Shown piece by piece: positions 25,239 through 32,251 of a DNA stretch of 64,000 nucleotides. The notes below the pieces were generated by a model, which had not been told where the DNA came from, did no database searches, and was given only the letters and a program-made list of their open reading frames with translations. The stretch lies in the NCBI RefSeq assembly GCF_001296025.1, contig NZ_LJHV01000008.1, positions 434,001 through 498,000 on the forward strand. The letters run 5' to 3'. Position numbers and translations under genes: made by a program. The stretch's first letter is position 1. Each line of letters starts with the position of its first letter. Origin of the DNA: Porphyrobacter sp. AAP60. Lineage in GTDB: Bacteria; Pseudomonadota; Alphaproteobacteria; Sphingomonadales; Sphingomonadaceae.

Positions 25239-25834
25239 CCCGCCCCACCATCATCGGCCTCACCGGCTCGATCGGCATGGGCAAATCCACCGTTGCGGCC
25301 ATGTTTGCCGAGGCAGGCATCCCCGTGTTCGATGCCGATGCCGAAGTGCGCGCCATGCAGGGGCCGGGCGGCGAACTGGTCCCTGCCATCGAAGCCGCCT
25401 TCCCCGGATCGACCGGGTCGGACGGGGTTGATCGTGACCGGCTGGGCCAACAGGTTTTTGCCGACAAGGATGCGCTCGCGCGGCTCGAAGCCATCGTCCA
25501 CCCGGCGGTCGCGGCCAGACGCGCTGAATTCCTCGCAGTGCATCACGACAAGCCCGCCGTGGTGTTCGATATCCCGCTATTGTTCGAACGCGGCGGGAAC
25601 GCGGCGGTCGATCTGGTTGTCGTCGTCTCTGCGCCAGAGGCGGTGCAGCGCGCCCGCGTGCTCGCCCGCCCCGGCATGACGCCTGAAAAGTTCGAACATA
25701 TTTTCGGCCTGCAATTGCACGATTCGGAAAAGCGCACCCGTGCCGATCACGTGATCGATACCGGCACCACTCTCGAAGATACACGGGCGCAGGTTGCCGC
25801 CCTGATTGCGGGGCTGCCGCCGCAAGCCGATTGA
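25235..25834 (+). CDS. coaE: dephospho-CoA kinase
   Basis: A 199-residue P-loop kinase, the last step of coenzyme A synthesis. Walker A is GSIGMGKST at residues 10-18. DADAEVRAM and the HPAV motif (IVHPAVAARR) follow, with the C-terminal KRTRADHVIDTG. The ATG overlaps the aroE stop. The order aroE-coaE-dnaQ is a conserved alphaproteobacterial origin-side block. Confidence 0.95.
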   Translation: MTRPTIIGLTGSIGMGKSTVAAMFAEAGIPVFDADAEVRAMQGPGGELVPAIEAAFPGSTGSDGVDRDRLGQQVFADKDALARLEAIVHPAVAARRAEFLAVHHDKPAVVFDIPLLFERGGNAAVDLVVVVSAPEAVQRARVLARPGMTPEKFEHIFGLQLHDSEKRTRADHVIDTGTTLEDTRAQVAALIAGLPPQAD

Positions 25835-25894
25835 TTCCGATCCGGTTGCAGCCAGCGCTTGCAAGTGCCCGAACATCGGAGGATAGTACCGAAA

Positions 25895-26605
25895 ATGTCG
25901 GCAGCAGAACGCGAAATCATCTTCGATACCGAAACCACCGGGTTGGACCCCAAGACCGGGGATCGCATGGTGGAAATCGGCTGCATCGAAATGGTCGGGC
26001 GGGTGGAAACGGGCCGCACGTTTCACGCCTATTTCAACCCCGACCGCGATATGCCACCCGAAGCGGAACGGGTGCATGGCCTGTCCGCTGCCTTCCTTGC
26101 CACCAAGCCGCGCTTTGGCGAAGTGGCCGATGAATTGCTGACGTTTCTGGGTGATGCGCCGCTGGTGGCGCATAATGCCGGGTTCGATTTCGGGTTTCTC
26201 AACAACGAACTGCAATTGATCGGGCGCGACCCCGTCAGCATTGACCGGATGGTCGATACTGTCGCCATTGCGCGCAAACGGCACCCCGGTTCCAAGCTTA
26301 GCCTCGATGCCCTGTGCACCCGTTACGGGATTGATCGCAGTCACCGGGTGAAACACGGCGCGTTGCTCGATGCCGAGCTATTGGCGCAGGTCTATGTCGA
26401 ACTGAACGGCGGGCGGCAGATCGGGCTTGGCCTGGTCGACAGCGATTTTACGCCCGCAACCACCACCACCACCAACGCGCCCTGGCACCGTCCGCCAAGC
26501 GACAAGCCGCGGCGTGACCCTCGCCCGCATGTTGCCAGCCCGGAGGAGCTGGAACGCCACAGCGCATTCATTGCCGGGATCGATAACGCGATCTGGAGCC
26601 GCTGA
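25895..26605 (+). CDS. dnaQ: DNA polymerase III epsilon subunit (3'-5' proofreading exonuclease)
   Basis: A 236-residue DEDDh exonuclease that proofreads with the polymerase III alpha subunit. ExoI FDTETTGLD holds the first Asp and Glu, ExoII is HNAGFDFGFL, and ExoIII is HRVKHGALLDAELL with the His-x4-Asp pair. The Pro/Lys-rich C-terminal 60 residues probably carry the alpha-binding segment. I chose ATG 25895, with GGAGG 12 bases upstream, over the longer TTG frame. Confidence 0.95.
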   Translation: MSAAEREIIFDTETTGLDPKTGDRMVEIGCIEMVGRVETGRTFHAYFNPDRDMPPEAERVHGLSAAFLATKPRFGEVADELLTFLGDAPLVAHNAGFDFGFLNNELQLIGRDPVSIDRMVDTVAIARKRHPGSKLSLDALCTRYGIDRSHRVKHGALLDAELLAQVYVELNGGRQIGLGLVDSDFTPATTTTTNAPWHRPPSDKPRRDPRPHVASPEELERHSAFIAGIDNAIWSR

Positions 26606-26658
26606 CGGTTCAGCAGACCCGCGCCCGATCCCATCACCTACGGGAGGACACAGAGCTT

Positions 26659-27225
26659 ATGGATATTCGCATTTCCGGCCACCAGATGGAAACCGGCATC
26701 GCCCTGCAGGAACACGCGGCTGACCGGCTGGGCGCCATCGTCGACAAGTATTTCGACCGTGCGCTTTCCTCCCACGTCACCTTCGGCAAGGCGCCCGCAG
26801 GCGCTTTTACCTGCGATATTGTCACCCATGTGATGCAGGGGCTGATCCTCAAGGCGCAAGGCAGCGCGCAGGATGCGCATGTCGCGCTGGATGATGCGGC
26901 GGCGAAGATCGAAAAGCAGTTGCGCCGTTACAAGCGCCGCCTGACCGACCGGCATCAGGAAGCCAGTCATACGCGCGCCGAAGAAGATGCCGCCTACACC
27001 ATCTTCGCGATCGAGCAGGACGAGGAAGAAGAAATCACCGCCGATGCGCCGCTGGTGATTGCCGAAACCCGCGTCGATATCCCCACCGCCAGCGTCGCCG
27101 ATGCAGTGATGATGATGGATCTGCGGAACACCAATGCGCTGTTTTTCAAAAACGCTGGCACGCAGCGGCATAATATGGTTTACCGGCGCGCCGATGGCTC
27201 GATCGGTTGGGTCGAGCCGAAATAG
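26659..27225 (+). CDS. hpf: long-form ribosome hibernation promoting factor
   Basis: A 188-residue protein that binds idle 30S subunits and pairs 70S ribosomes into 100S dimers. The N-terminal RaiA/HPF domain spans about residues 1-105. An acidic linker (EQDEEEEITADAP) follows, then the C-terminal dimerisation domain with FFKNAGTQRHNMVYRR. This two-domain length marks the long form. A GGGAGGA Shine-Dalgarno precedes the start. ptsN follows, as is common in proteobacteria, though rpoN is not here. Confidence 0.95.
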   Translation: MDIRISGHQMETGIALQEHAADRLGAIVDKYFDRALSSHVTFGKAPAGAFTCDIVTHVMQGLILKAQGSAQDAHVALDDAAAKIEKQLRRYKRRLTDRHQEASHTRAEEDAAYTIFAIEQDEEEEITADAPLVIAETRVDIPTASVADAVMMMDLRNTNALFFKNAGTQRHNMVYRRADGSIGWVEPK

Positions 27226-27387
27226 AGCCGGGACTTGGCCTTGCCCTAGGGTAAAAAGCCACTATCCCAAGGTTCAGACGGCGGTAGCAGGAGGGGCTGG
27301 CCGCCCCGGCCCGGCAATGCTTTTCAGGCATGTCCGGACCGGATTTTCGCCACTATGGGGGCGCACAATTTCGGGATCTGCAACATA

Positions 27388-27849
27388 ATGGACGTTAACC
27401 TCGCACTTTCTCCGCAGGCGATTGCGTTTGCGCGGCTTGATACCAAGCCCAAGGTTCTTGCCCAGACCGCGCAGCTTCTGGCTGACGCTTACGGGCTCGA
27501 CGCGGGCGAAGTGCTGGAAAGCCTTGAAGCGCGTGAAGCACTGGGCAGCACCGGGTTCGGGCGCGGCGTGGCGATCCCGCATTGCCGCAGCAAGACTGTG
27601 CGCCGCCCGTCGCTGGCGCTGATCCGGCTGGAGGCGCCGATCGATTTTGCCGCAGCGGATTCGCGCCCGGTCACGCTGGTGTGCGGGCTGGTCTCGCCCG
27701 AAAACGCCGGGGCAACGCATTTGCACGCTCTGGCAGCGATTTCGCGGCTGACGCGGGATGAAACGATGATGCAGATGCTCGCCGATGCACCCACGACCGA
27801 AGCGGTCTATGCGTTGCTCAACAATGAATTTGACCGCGACGCTGCCTGA
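27388..27849 (+). CDS. ptsN: PTS IIA-like nitrogen-regulatory protein PtsN
   Basis: A 153-residue EIIA-Ntr protein, a phosphorylation-controlled regulator (not a sugar carrier) of nitrogen, potassium or stress responses. The phosphorylated His is in GRGVAIPHCRSK near residue 69. The PTS IIA type-2 fold spans the whole protein. The ATG at 27388 begins the conserved region. It sits 163 bp after hpf, so it could be co-transcribed or have its own promoter. Confidence 0.93.
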   Translation: MDVNLALSPQAIAFARLDTKPKVLAQTAQLLADAYGLDAGEVLESLEAREALGSTGFGRGVAIPHCRSKTVRRPSLALIRLEAPIDFAAADSRPVTLVCGLVSPENAGATHLHALAAISRLTRDETMMQMLADAPTTEAVYALLNNEFDRDAA

Positions 27850-27861
27850 TCCGTCTGAAGC

Positions 27862-28353
27862 ATGATGACCGGTCGTGAGGAAAATTCGCCCGCAACCGGG
27901 GCTGAACAGCATCATCGCGCGCTGGAGCGGCTCTATGTCTCGGCGCCGATCAACCGCAAGTTCACATCAAAGCTGCACATTCCGGGCGAAGGGCTTTCGC
28001 GCATTACCTTTACCGTGACGCCGGAAGATTACCACGCGGCAGGGGCGGCGCACGGTACGATCTATTTCAAGATGCTGGATGATGCGGCCTTCTATGCCGC
28101 GAACACACTGGCGACCGACCGTTTCCTGCTGACCACCAGCTTCAACCTGCACTTTTCCCGCCCGCTGCGCGCTGGCAGTGTCACCGCCGAAGGACGCTGG
28201 GTCAGTGGGCGGCGGCGCGTGTTTGTCGCCGAAGCGCGGCTGGTGGATGCCGAAGGCGAGGAGATCGGGCGCGGCACCGGCACCTTCATGCGATCGCGCA
28301 TGGCGCTTTCCAGCCTGCCGGGATACGCGGCTGGCGGGCTATCGGGCCTGTAA
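27862..28353 (+). CDS. hotdog-fold thioesterase (PaaI-like)
   Basis: A 163-residue single hotdog domain. The long central helix region (AAHGTIYFKMLDDAAFYAAN) carries the Asp and His-Gly typical of PaaI-type acyl-CoA thioesterases, and TTSFNLHFSRPLRAGSVTAEG is the following strand pair. The substrate is unknown. It begins 12 bp after ptsN and its stop overlaps the next start by one base (TAATG), so the run ptsN - thioesterase - DUF1491 is likely one unit. Confidence 0.85.
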   Translation: MMTGREENSPATGAEQHHRALERLYVSAPINRKFTSKLHIPGEGLSRITFTVTPEDYHAAGAAHGTIYFKMLDDAAFYAANTLATDRFLLTTSFNLHFSRPLRAGSVTAEGRWVSGRRRVFVAEARLVDAEGEEIGRGTGTFMRSRMALSSLPGYAAGGLSGL

Positions 28354-28688
28354 TGGATCAGGCCCGCCTGCCAGCCCACCTTGAAGCAGGCGCGATTTTA
28401 CGTCTGGCCGAATCGCAGGGCGGGTTCGCGACGGTGCTGGCGAAGGGTGAACGCGATGCGGGGACGGTGATGATCGTTGCCCTGTGTCACGGTAAACATG
28501 GCGTGCTTTACGAAAGAATGCCGCAGGCCGATGGTTCGCGCACATTTATTGCTGCAAAGCGGCAAAATGCCGAAAATCCGCAGGAATTTGACGATTATCT
28601 GGCCCGCAGACGCGCGCAGGACAGCGATTTGTGGTTAATCGAGGTGGATATCGCGGATCCCGAACGGTTCATCGCGCAATTGGCCTGA
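28353..28688 (+). CDS. DUF1491 family protein
   Basis: A 111-residue soluble protein conserved in alphaproteobacteria. The family pattern LPAHLEAGAILRLAESQGGFA at the N-terminus, KGERDAGTVMIV and LYERM in the middle, and a WLIEVDIADPERFI end are all present. No function is known. It is translationally coupled to the thioesterase by a one-base overlap. About 200 bp without a gene follow before the cell-wall hydrolase; I see no clear element there. Confidence 0.85.
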   Translation: MDQARLPAHLEAGAILRLAESQGGFATVLAKGERDAGTVMIVALCHGKHGVLYERMPQADGSRTFIAAKRQNAENPQEFDDYLARRRAQDSDLWLIEVDIADPERFIAQLA

Positions 28689-28886
28689 TTTGCTTGACCC
28701 CCGGCGCGGCGCAGCTAACGGCCCGCGCAATTCCTCGCGCAGGCTGGCACGGCGGCAATTCGGCCGTATCGACCAGCACGCAGACGGGGAGCGGCCGGCA
28801 GGCTTCTTCGAACCAGCACAATCTTATTGGTGCAAAAAGGTTCCATCCTGCGTCTGGGCCCGCTCACCGCCCGAATAGTGTAGTAT

Positions 28887-29528
28887 ATGAGTCGCAAGAC
28901 TGCCACGATTGCTGCGATTGTCGGCCTGACATTCGCAACCACAATTCTTCCCGGCGGCGATGATGCCGTTGCAATGGCCCAAGACCAGCTTTCCGTTCCC
29001 GCAACGGTCGAACCTGAAGAGCTGGTGCCCGAAACCCCCATCACCTTCATCGCCGAGGAAGTGGTACAGCCGCTTCCCGCCAAGCCTGCTGCGCCGGTTG
29101 TGACCGAAGCCGGTTCGCTTTCGGAACTGGTGAGCATGATCGACACCGGCGAAGCGCTGTCCGAAGAGATGCGCTGCCTTGCCGGCGCGGTTTACTTCGA
29201 AGCCCGCGGTGAACCGCTGGCAGGCCAGCTTGCCGTGGCACAGGTGATCATCAACCGCACCGAAGATGGCCGTTTCCCGCGCAGCTATTGCAGCGTGGTC
29301 GCCCAGCCCAAGCAATTCTCTTTCATGCGTGGCAACCAGATGCCGGCGATCCGCACCGGATCAGCCGCATGGACCCGCGCCGTCGCCATCGCCCGCATCG
29401 CGCACCAGGGCATGTGGGAATCCGAAGCGGGCGACGCCGTATTCTTCCACGCCCGCTATGTCCGTCCCGGCTGGAGCCAGCGCAAGACGAAGCTGGCGCA
29501 GATCGACACGCATATCTTTTATCGCTGA
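28887..29528 (+). CDS. SleB-like cell-wall hydrolase
   Basis: A 213-residue exported protein with an N-terminal signal (about residues 1-31), a Pro/Val/Glu-rich linker, and a C-terminal Hydrolase_2/SleB domain from about residue 95. The putative catalytic Glu is in VYFEARGEP, followed by AVAQVIINR and the Cys/Trp-containing core. SleB-type enzymes cleave peptidoglycan glycan strands; in non-sporing bacteria they probably remodel the wall. The gene converges with xthA across an inverted repeat. Confidence 0.88.
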   Translation: MSRKTATIAAIVGLTFATTILPGGDDAVAMAQDQLSVPATVEPEELVPETPITFIAEEVVQPLPAKPAAPVVTEAGSLSELVSMIDTGEALSEEMRCLAGAVYFEARGEPLAGQLAVAQVIINRTEDGRFPRSYCSVVAQPKQFSFMRGNQMPAIRTGSAAWTRAVAIARIAHQGMWESEAGDAVFFHARYVRPGWSQRKTKLAQIDTHIFYR

Positions 29529-29535
29529 TCGCTGA

Positions 29536-29631
29536 TCCTCGCCGCTGTTTCGCCCTTGCGGCGCTGTGCGCCGGTTGACGCGGTTCGCCCTCAAGTAGCG
29601 CAGCGGTAGGGCGAAAAAGACTCGGCGAGGA
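29536..29631. repeat. long imperfect inverted repeat between convergent genes
   Basis: TCCTCGCCG (29536-29544) and TTTCGCCCT (29548-29556) are mirrored by AGGGCGAAA (29608-29616) and CGGCGAGGA (29623-29631). The element fills the gap between the ends of the hydrolase gene and xthA and could act as a bidirectional terminator. Confidence 0.65.
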
Positions 29632-30426
29632 CTAATCAGAAAGCTTTACCCACACAGGCGTGTGATCGCTGGCCTTCTCGCGCCCGCGATATTCCTTGTC
29701 GACGCCGCAGGCTTCGAGCCGGTCGGCGCATTCGGGTGACAGCAGAATGTGGTCGATCCGGAAGCCGTGATCGCGCTGCCATGCGCCCGCCTGATAATCC
29801 CAGTACGTCCACACCCCGCCGCGCGGGTTGTGGGTGCGGATCGCGTCGCACCAGCCATCGGCCAGCATCCGGCCATAGGCGGCGCGGCTTTCGGGCTGCA
29901 TCAACGCATCATCCTGCATCGCTTTCACCGACCAGGTGTCGTCATCTTCGGGAATGACATTGAAATCGCCCAGCACCACGGCGGGCACTTCCTCGGCCCA
30001 GATTTCGGCCATGCGCGCGCGCAGTTTTTCCATCCACGCCAGCTTGTAGGTGAATTTCGGCCCCGGATGCGGATTGCCGTTGGGCAGGTACAGGCAGGCG
30101 ATGCGCACGCCCGAAACATCCGCTTCCAGATAGCGCGCCTGTTCGTCGTCACCTTCATTGGGGCCGGGAATGCCTAGCCCGCGCTGCACTTCGGCAAGGG
30201 TATAGCCCGCCTGCGTGTCCACCAGAATGGCAACGCCATTAAAGCTTTTCTGCCCGTGCCAGATCGCGGAGTATCCCAGTGCCTCGAACTCGGCAGCGGG
30301 GAAGCCTTCGTCCTGCGATTTGATTTCTTGCAGGCAGGCGACCGCAGGCCGCGTTTCGGCAAGCCATTCCAGCAGACGCGGCAGGCGCGCCTTGATGCCG
30401 TTGATGTTGAAGGTGGCGATTTTCAT
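29632..30426 (-). CDS. xthA: exodeoxyribonuclease III
   Basis: A 264-residue AP endonuclease/3' exonuclease acting in base-excision repair. MKIATFNINGIKARL at the start holds the metal-binding Asn, CLQEIK the Glu, VLGDFNVIPEDDD the Asp-x-Asn pair, and SDHTPVWV the catalytic Asp-His. The length is normal. Together with erpA upstream on the same strand it forms a conserved sphingomonad neighbourhood, but a 109-bp inverted repeat separates the two here. Confidence 0.95.
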   Translation of the reverse strand: MKIATFNINGIKARLPRLLEWLAETRPAVACLQEIKSQDEGFPAAEFEALGYSAIWHGQKSFNGVAILVDTQAGYTLAEVQRGLGIPGPNEGDDEQARYLEADVSGVRIACLYLPNGNPHPGPKFTYKLAWMEKLRARMAEIWAEEVPAVVLGDFNVIPEDDDTWSVKAMQDDALMQPESRAAYGRMLADGWCDAIRTHNPRGGVWTYWDYQAGAWQRDHGFRIDHILLSPECADRLEACGVDKEYRGREKASDHTPVWVKLSD

Positions 30427-30433
30427 GGGGCTA

Positions 30434-30542
30434 CCTCGTCATTGCGAGCGGAGCGAAGCAATCCATGAACCGGCAGTGCCGTTTGAAGCGAGGTCGGATG
30501 ATGGATTGCCGCGTCGCCTTCGGCTCCTCGCAATGACGAGGG
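30434..30542. repeat. inverted-repeat interspersed element
   Basis: The ends CCTCGTCATTGCGAG (30434-30448) and CTCGCAATGACGAGG (30528-30542) are perfect 15-bp inverted copies. Inside, GCAATCCAT (left) and ATGGATTGC (right) mirror each other again. The element sits exactly between erpA and xthA and looks like a MITE- or REP-type unit of the CATTGCGAGCG...GCAATCCA class. Confidence 0.8.
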
Positions 30543-30553
30543 AAGATATCAAC

Positions 30554-30892
30554 CTAAATCCCGAAACTCGCGCCGCAGCCGCAACCGGCGGCGGCCTGCG
30601 GGTTTTCGACCTTGAACGCCGCACCGCCGAGCGATTCGACGAAATCGACCGTGCTGCCTGCGATCAGATCGAGGCTGACGGAATCGACCACCAGTTTCAC
30701 TCCGTCGGTTTCGCTGATGCTGTCATCCGCATCCGGCCCATCGGCCAGATCGAACTTGTATTGAAAGCCCGAACAGCCCCCGCCTTCGACGGCAAGGCGC
30801 AGGATCGCAGGGCGTGCCTGTTTGGCCGCGATAAACGCCACACGCTTGGCGGCGGACGGGGTGAGGATCAGGGGCGCTGCGGTCATACGCAT
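30554..30892 (-). CDS. erpA: A-type iron-sulfur carrier (ErpA/IscA/HesB)
   Basis: A 112-residue A-type carrier that delivers Fe-S clusters to target enzymes. The three ligand cysteines are visible: one in VEGGGCSGFQY and two in the C-terminal GCGCGASF. Whether it is ErpA or IscA cannot be settled from motifs, but the xthA neighbourhood favours ErpA. A second ATG at 30886 (MTAAPL) is an alternative start. Confidence 0.88.
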   Translation of the reverse strand: MRMTAAPLILTPSAAKRVAFIAAKQARPAILRLAVEGGGCSGFQYKFDLADGPDADDSISETDGVKLVVDSVSLDLIAGSTVDFVESLGGAAFKVENPQAAAGCGCGASFGI

Positions 30893-30939
30893 AACTTAGG
30901 GTGTGCTGGGCTGTTCCTCAAGCACTCTCACCCCTGCGA

Positions 30940-31371
30940 TCAAACCGCCTGAATATAGTTGCGCAGCGCATCGGCCTCGTGCTGCACCTCGTCCATCTTG
31001 TGCTTCACCAGATCGCCGATCGAGATGAAGGCCACCAGCGCGCCGTTCTCCACCACCGGAAAGTGGCGGAAGCGCCGGCGGGTCATCATGGCCAGCGCTT
31101 CGTCAACCGTGGTGCCCGGTTCCACCGTCACGGCGGGCGAGGTCATGATCGCTTCGACCGGCAGATCAAGGCAGGTGCCACCGTGATCGGCAAGGCGGTA
31201 GATCACATCGCGTTCGGATACGATGCCGACCACCCGCCCTTCGCGCAGCACCGGCAGCGCGCCGATGCGTTTGGTGGCGAGCGTGCCAACCACCTGCGAT
31301 ACAGGCGTGGTCACATCGCAGGCGATAATGTCGGATGGGCCGCGCGCGGCAATGATTCTGGCAATGGTCAT
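30940..31371 (-). CDS. CBS-domain pair protein
   Basis: A 143-residue protein made of two tandem CBS domains (about residues 8-65 and 75-130), the typical fold for sensing AMP, ATP or other adenosine ligands. Characteristic segments are RIGALPVLREGRVVGIVSERDVI and RRFRHFPVVENGALVAFISIGDLV. No effector domain is attached, so the partner is unknown. It is read away from the next plus-strand gene. Confidence 0.9.
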   Translation of the reverse strand: MTIARIIAARGPSDIIACDVTTPVSQVVGTLATKRIGALPVLREGRVVGIVSERDVIYRLADHGGTCLDLPVEAIMTSPAVTVEPGTTVDEALAMMTRRRFRHFPVVENGALVAFISIGDLVKHKMDEVQHEADALRNYIQAV

Positions 31372-31517
31372 GGCAGACTCCTCTCTCCAGACCGCCAGAG
31401 TGACATGAGTAAGGACAAAAAGCGAATCCGCATGATCACGCGGATAGTGCGGTCTCTTGCATCACACGAACGGTCGCTTGCATGCTTTGGGCGTTGCCAA
31501 GTGCGCGCGGGAACCCC

Positions 31518-31841
31518 ATGTCGGGCCGCATGGCCCGCAAATCCCCGCTCGACGACCCTGTGAATGCCGCCCATGCCTGGGCGCGTTATCGCCAGATCAT
31601 GAAGCTGTTACTGGCGGTAACAGTGCTGACCGTTGCGATCGCAACGGCCATCCTGTTTGCCTATAACGGCATGATTTCCGTGCATTTCTACATCGCAGTG
31701 GCGCTGGGGATCAGCCTGACCATGCTGCTTGGCGGCGGGCTGATGGGGCTGGTGTTCCTCAGCAACGGCACAGGCCACGACGAATCGGTCGATAACCAGC
31801 TGCCCGGCAAGGACGAGTTCTGGTCGCCCAAGGATGATTAG
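31518..31841 (+). CDS. small two-helix membrane protein, unknown function
   Basis: A 107-residue protein from the ATG at 31518; ATG 31530 and 31482 are in-frame alternatives. Two strong hydrophobic helices (about residues 30-50 and 58-82, the second with a GGGLMG bend) follow a positively charged start, and the tail is acidic. This pattern is common in conserved sphingomonad proteins, but I recognise no family name. It converges with the ferredoxin-like gene with a four-base overlap. Confidence 0.65.
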   Translation: MSGRMARKSPLDDPVNAAHAWARYRQIMKLLLAVTVLTVAIATAILFAYNGMISVHFYIAVALGISLTMLLGGGLMGLVFLSNGTGHDESVDNQLPGKDEFWSPKDD

Positions 31842-32251
31842 GCAGGCGGGGTAAGGCGGTATTCCGCCACCGGCACGCCGCCTACCAGATGTTCCTGGAT
31901 GATCCGTTCAAGCACGTCCGGCCCGCAGGAATGATACCACACCCCGTCCGGCCACACGACCGCAACGGGCCCGGCGGCGCAGACCTGCAGGCAATCGGCC
32001 TTGCTGCGCTGCACGCCGCCGCCTGACCCGCGCTTGCTTTCCTCGCCCCGCTGCGGGCCGACGAGCCCGAGTTCCTTCAGACGCGATTTGAGGAAGCTCC
32101 ACGCTTCCTCGCCAGCTTCGCGCGAACAGCATTTCTGCTTGTCCGATACCGCGCACAGCATGATGTGCCGCGTGATCGCCGTGCCTTTTGCCGGATCGCC
32201 GTAACACTTGGCCAGCGCAGTTTGCGCTGACAGCAGTTCCTGTCGGCTCAT
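31838..32251 (-). CDS. thioredoxin-like [2Fe-2S] ferredoxin domain protein
   Basis: A 137-residue protein with the shethna-type thioredoxin-like 2Fe-2S fold. The candidate cluster cysteines are in the segments HIMLCAVSDKQKCC, ADCLQVCAAGP and WYHSCGP. The WPDGVWY strand is typical of the family. The electron partner is unknown. The start overlaps the end of the S9 peptidase gene by four bases on the same strand, so the two are co-transcribed. Confidence 0.88.
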   Translation of the reverse strand: MSRQELLSAQTALAKCYGDPAKGTAITRHIMLCAVSDKQKCCSREAGEEAWSFLKSRLKELGLVGPQRGEESKRGSGGGVQRSKADCLQVCAAGPVAVVWPDGVWYHSCGPDVLERIIQEHLVGGVPVAEYRLTPPA

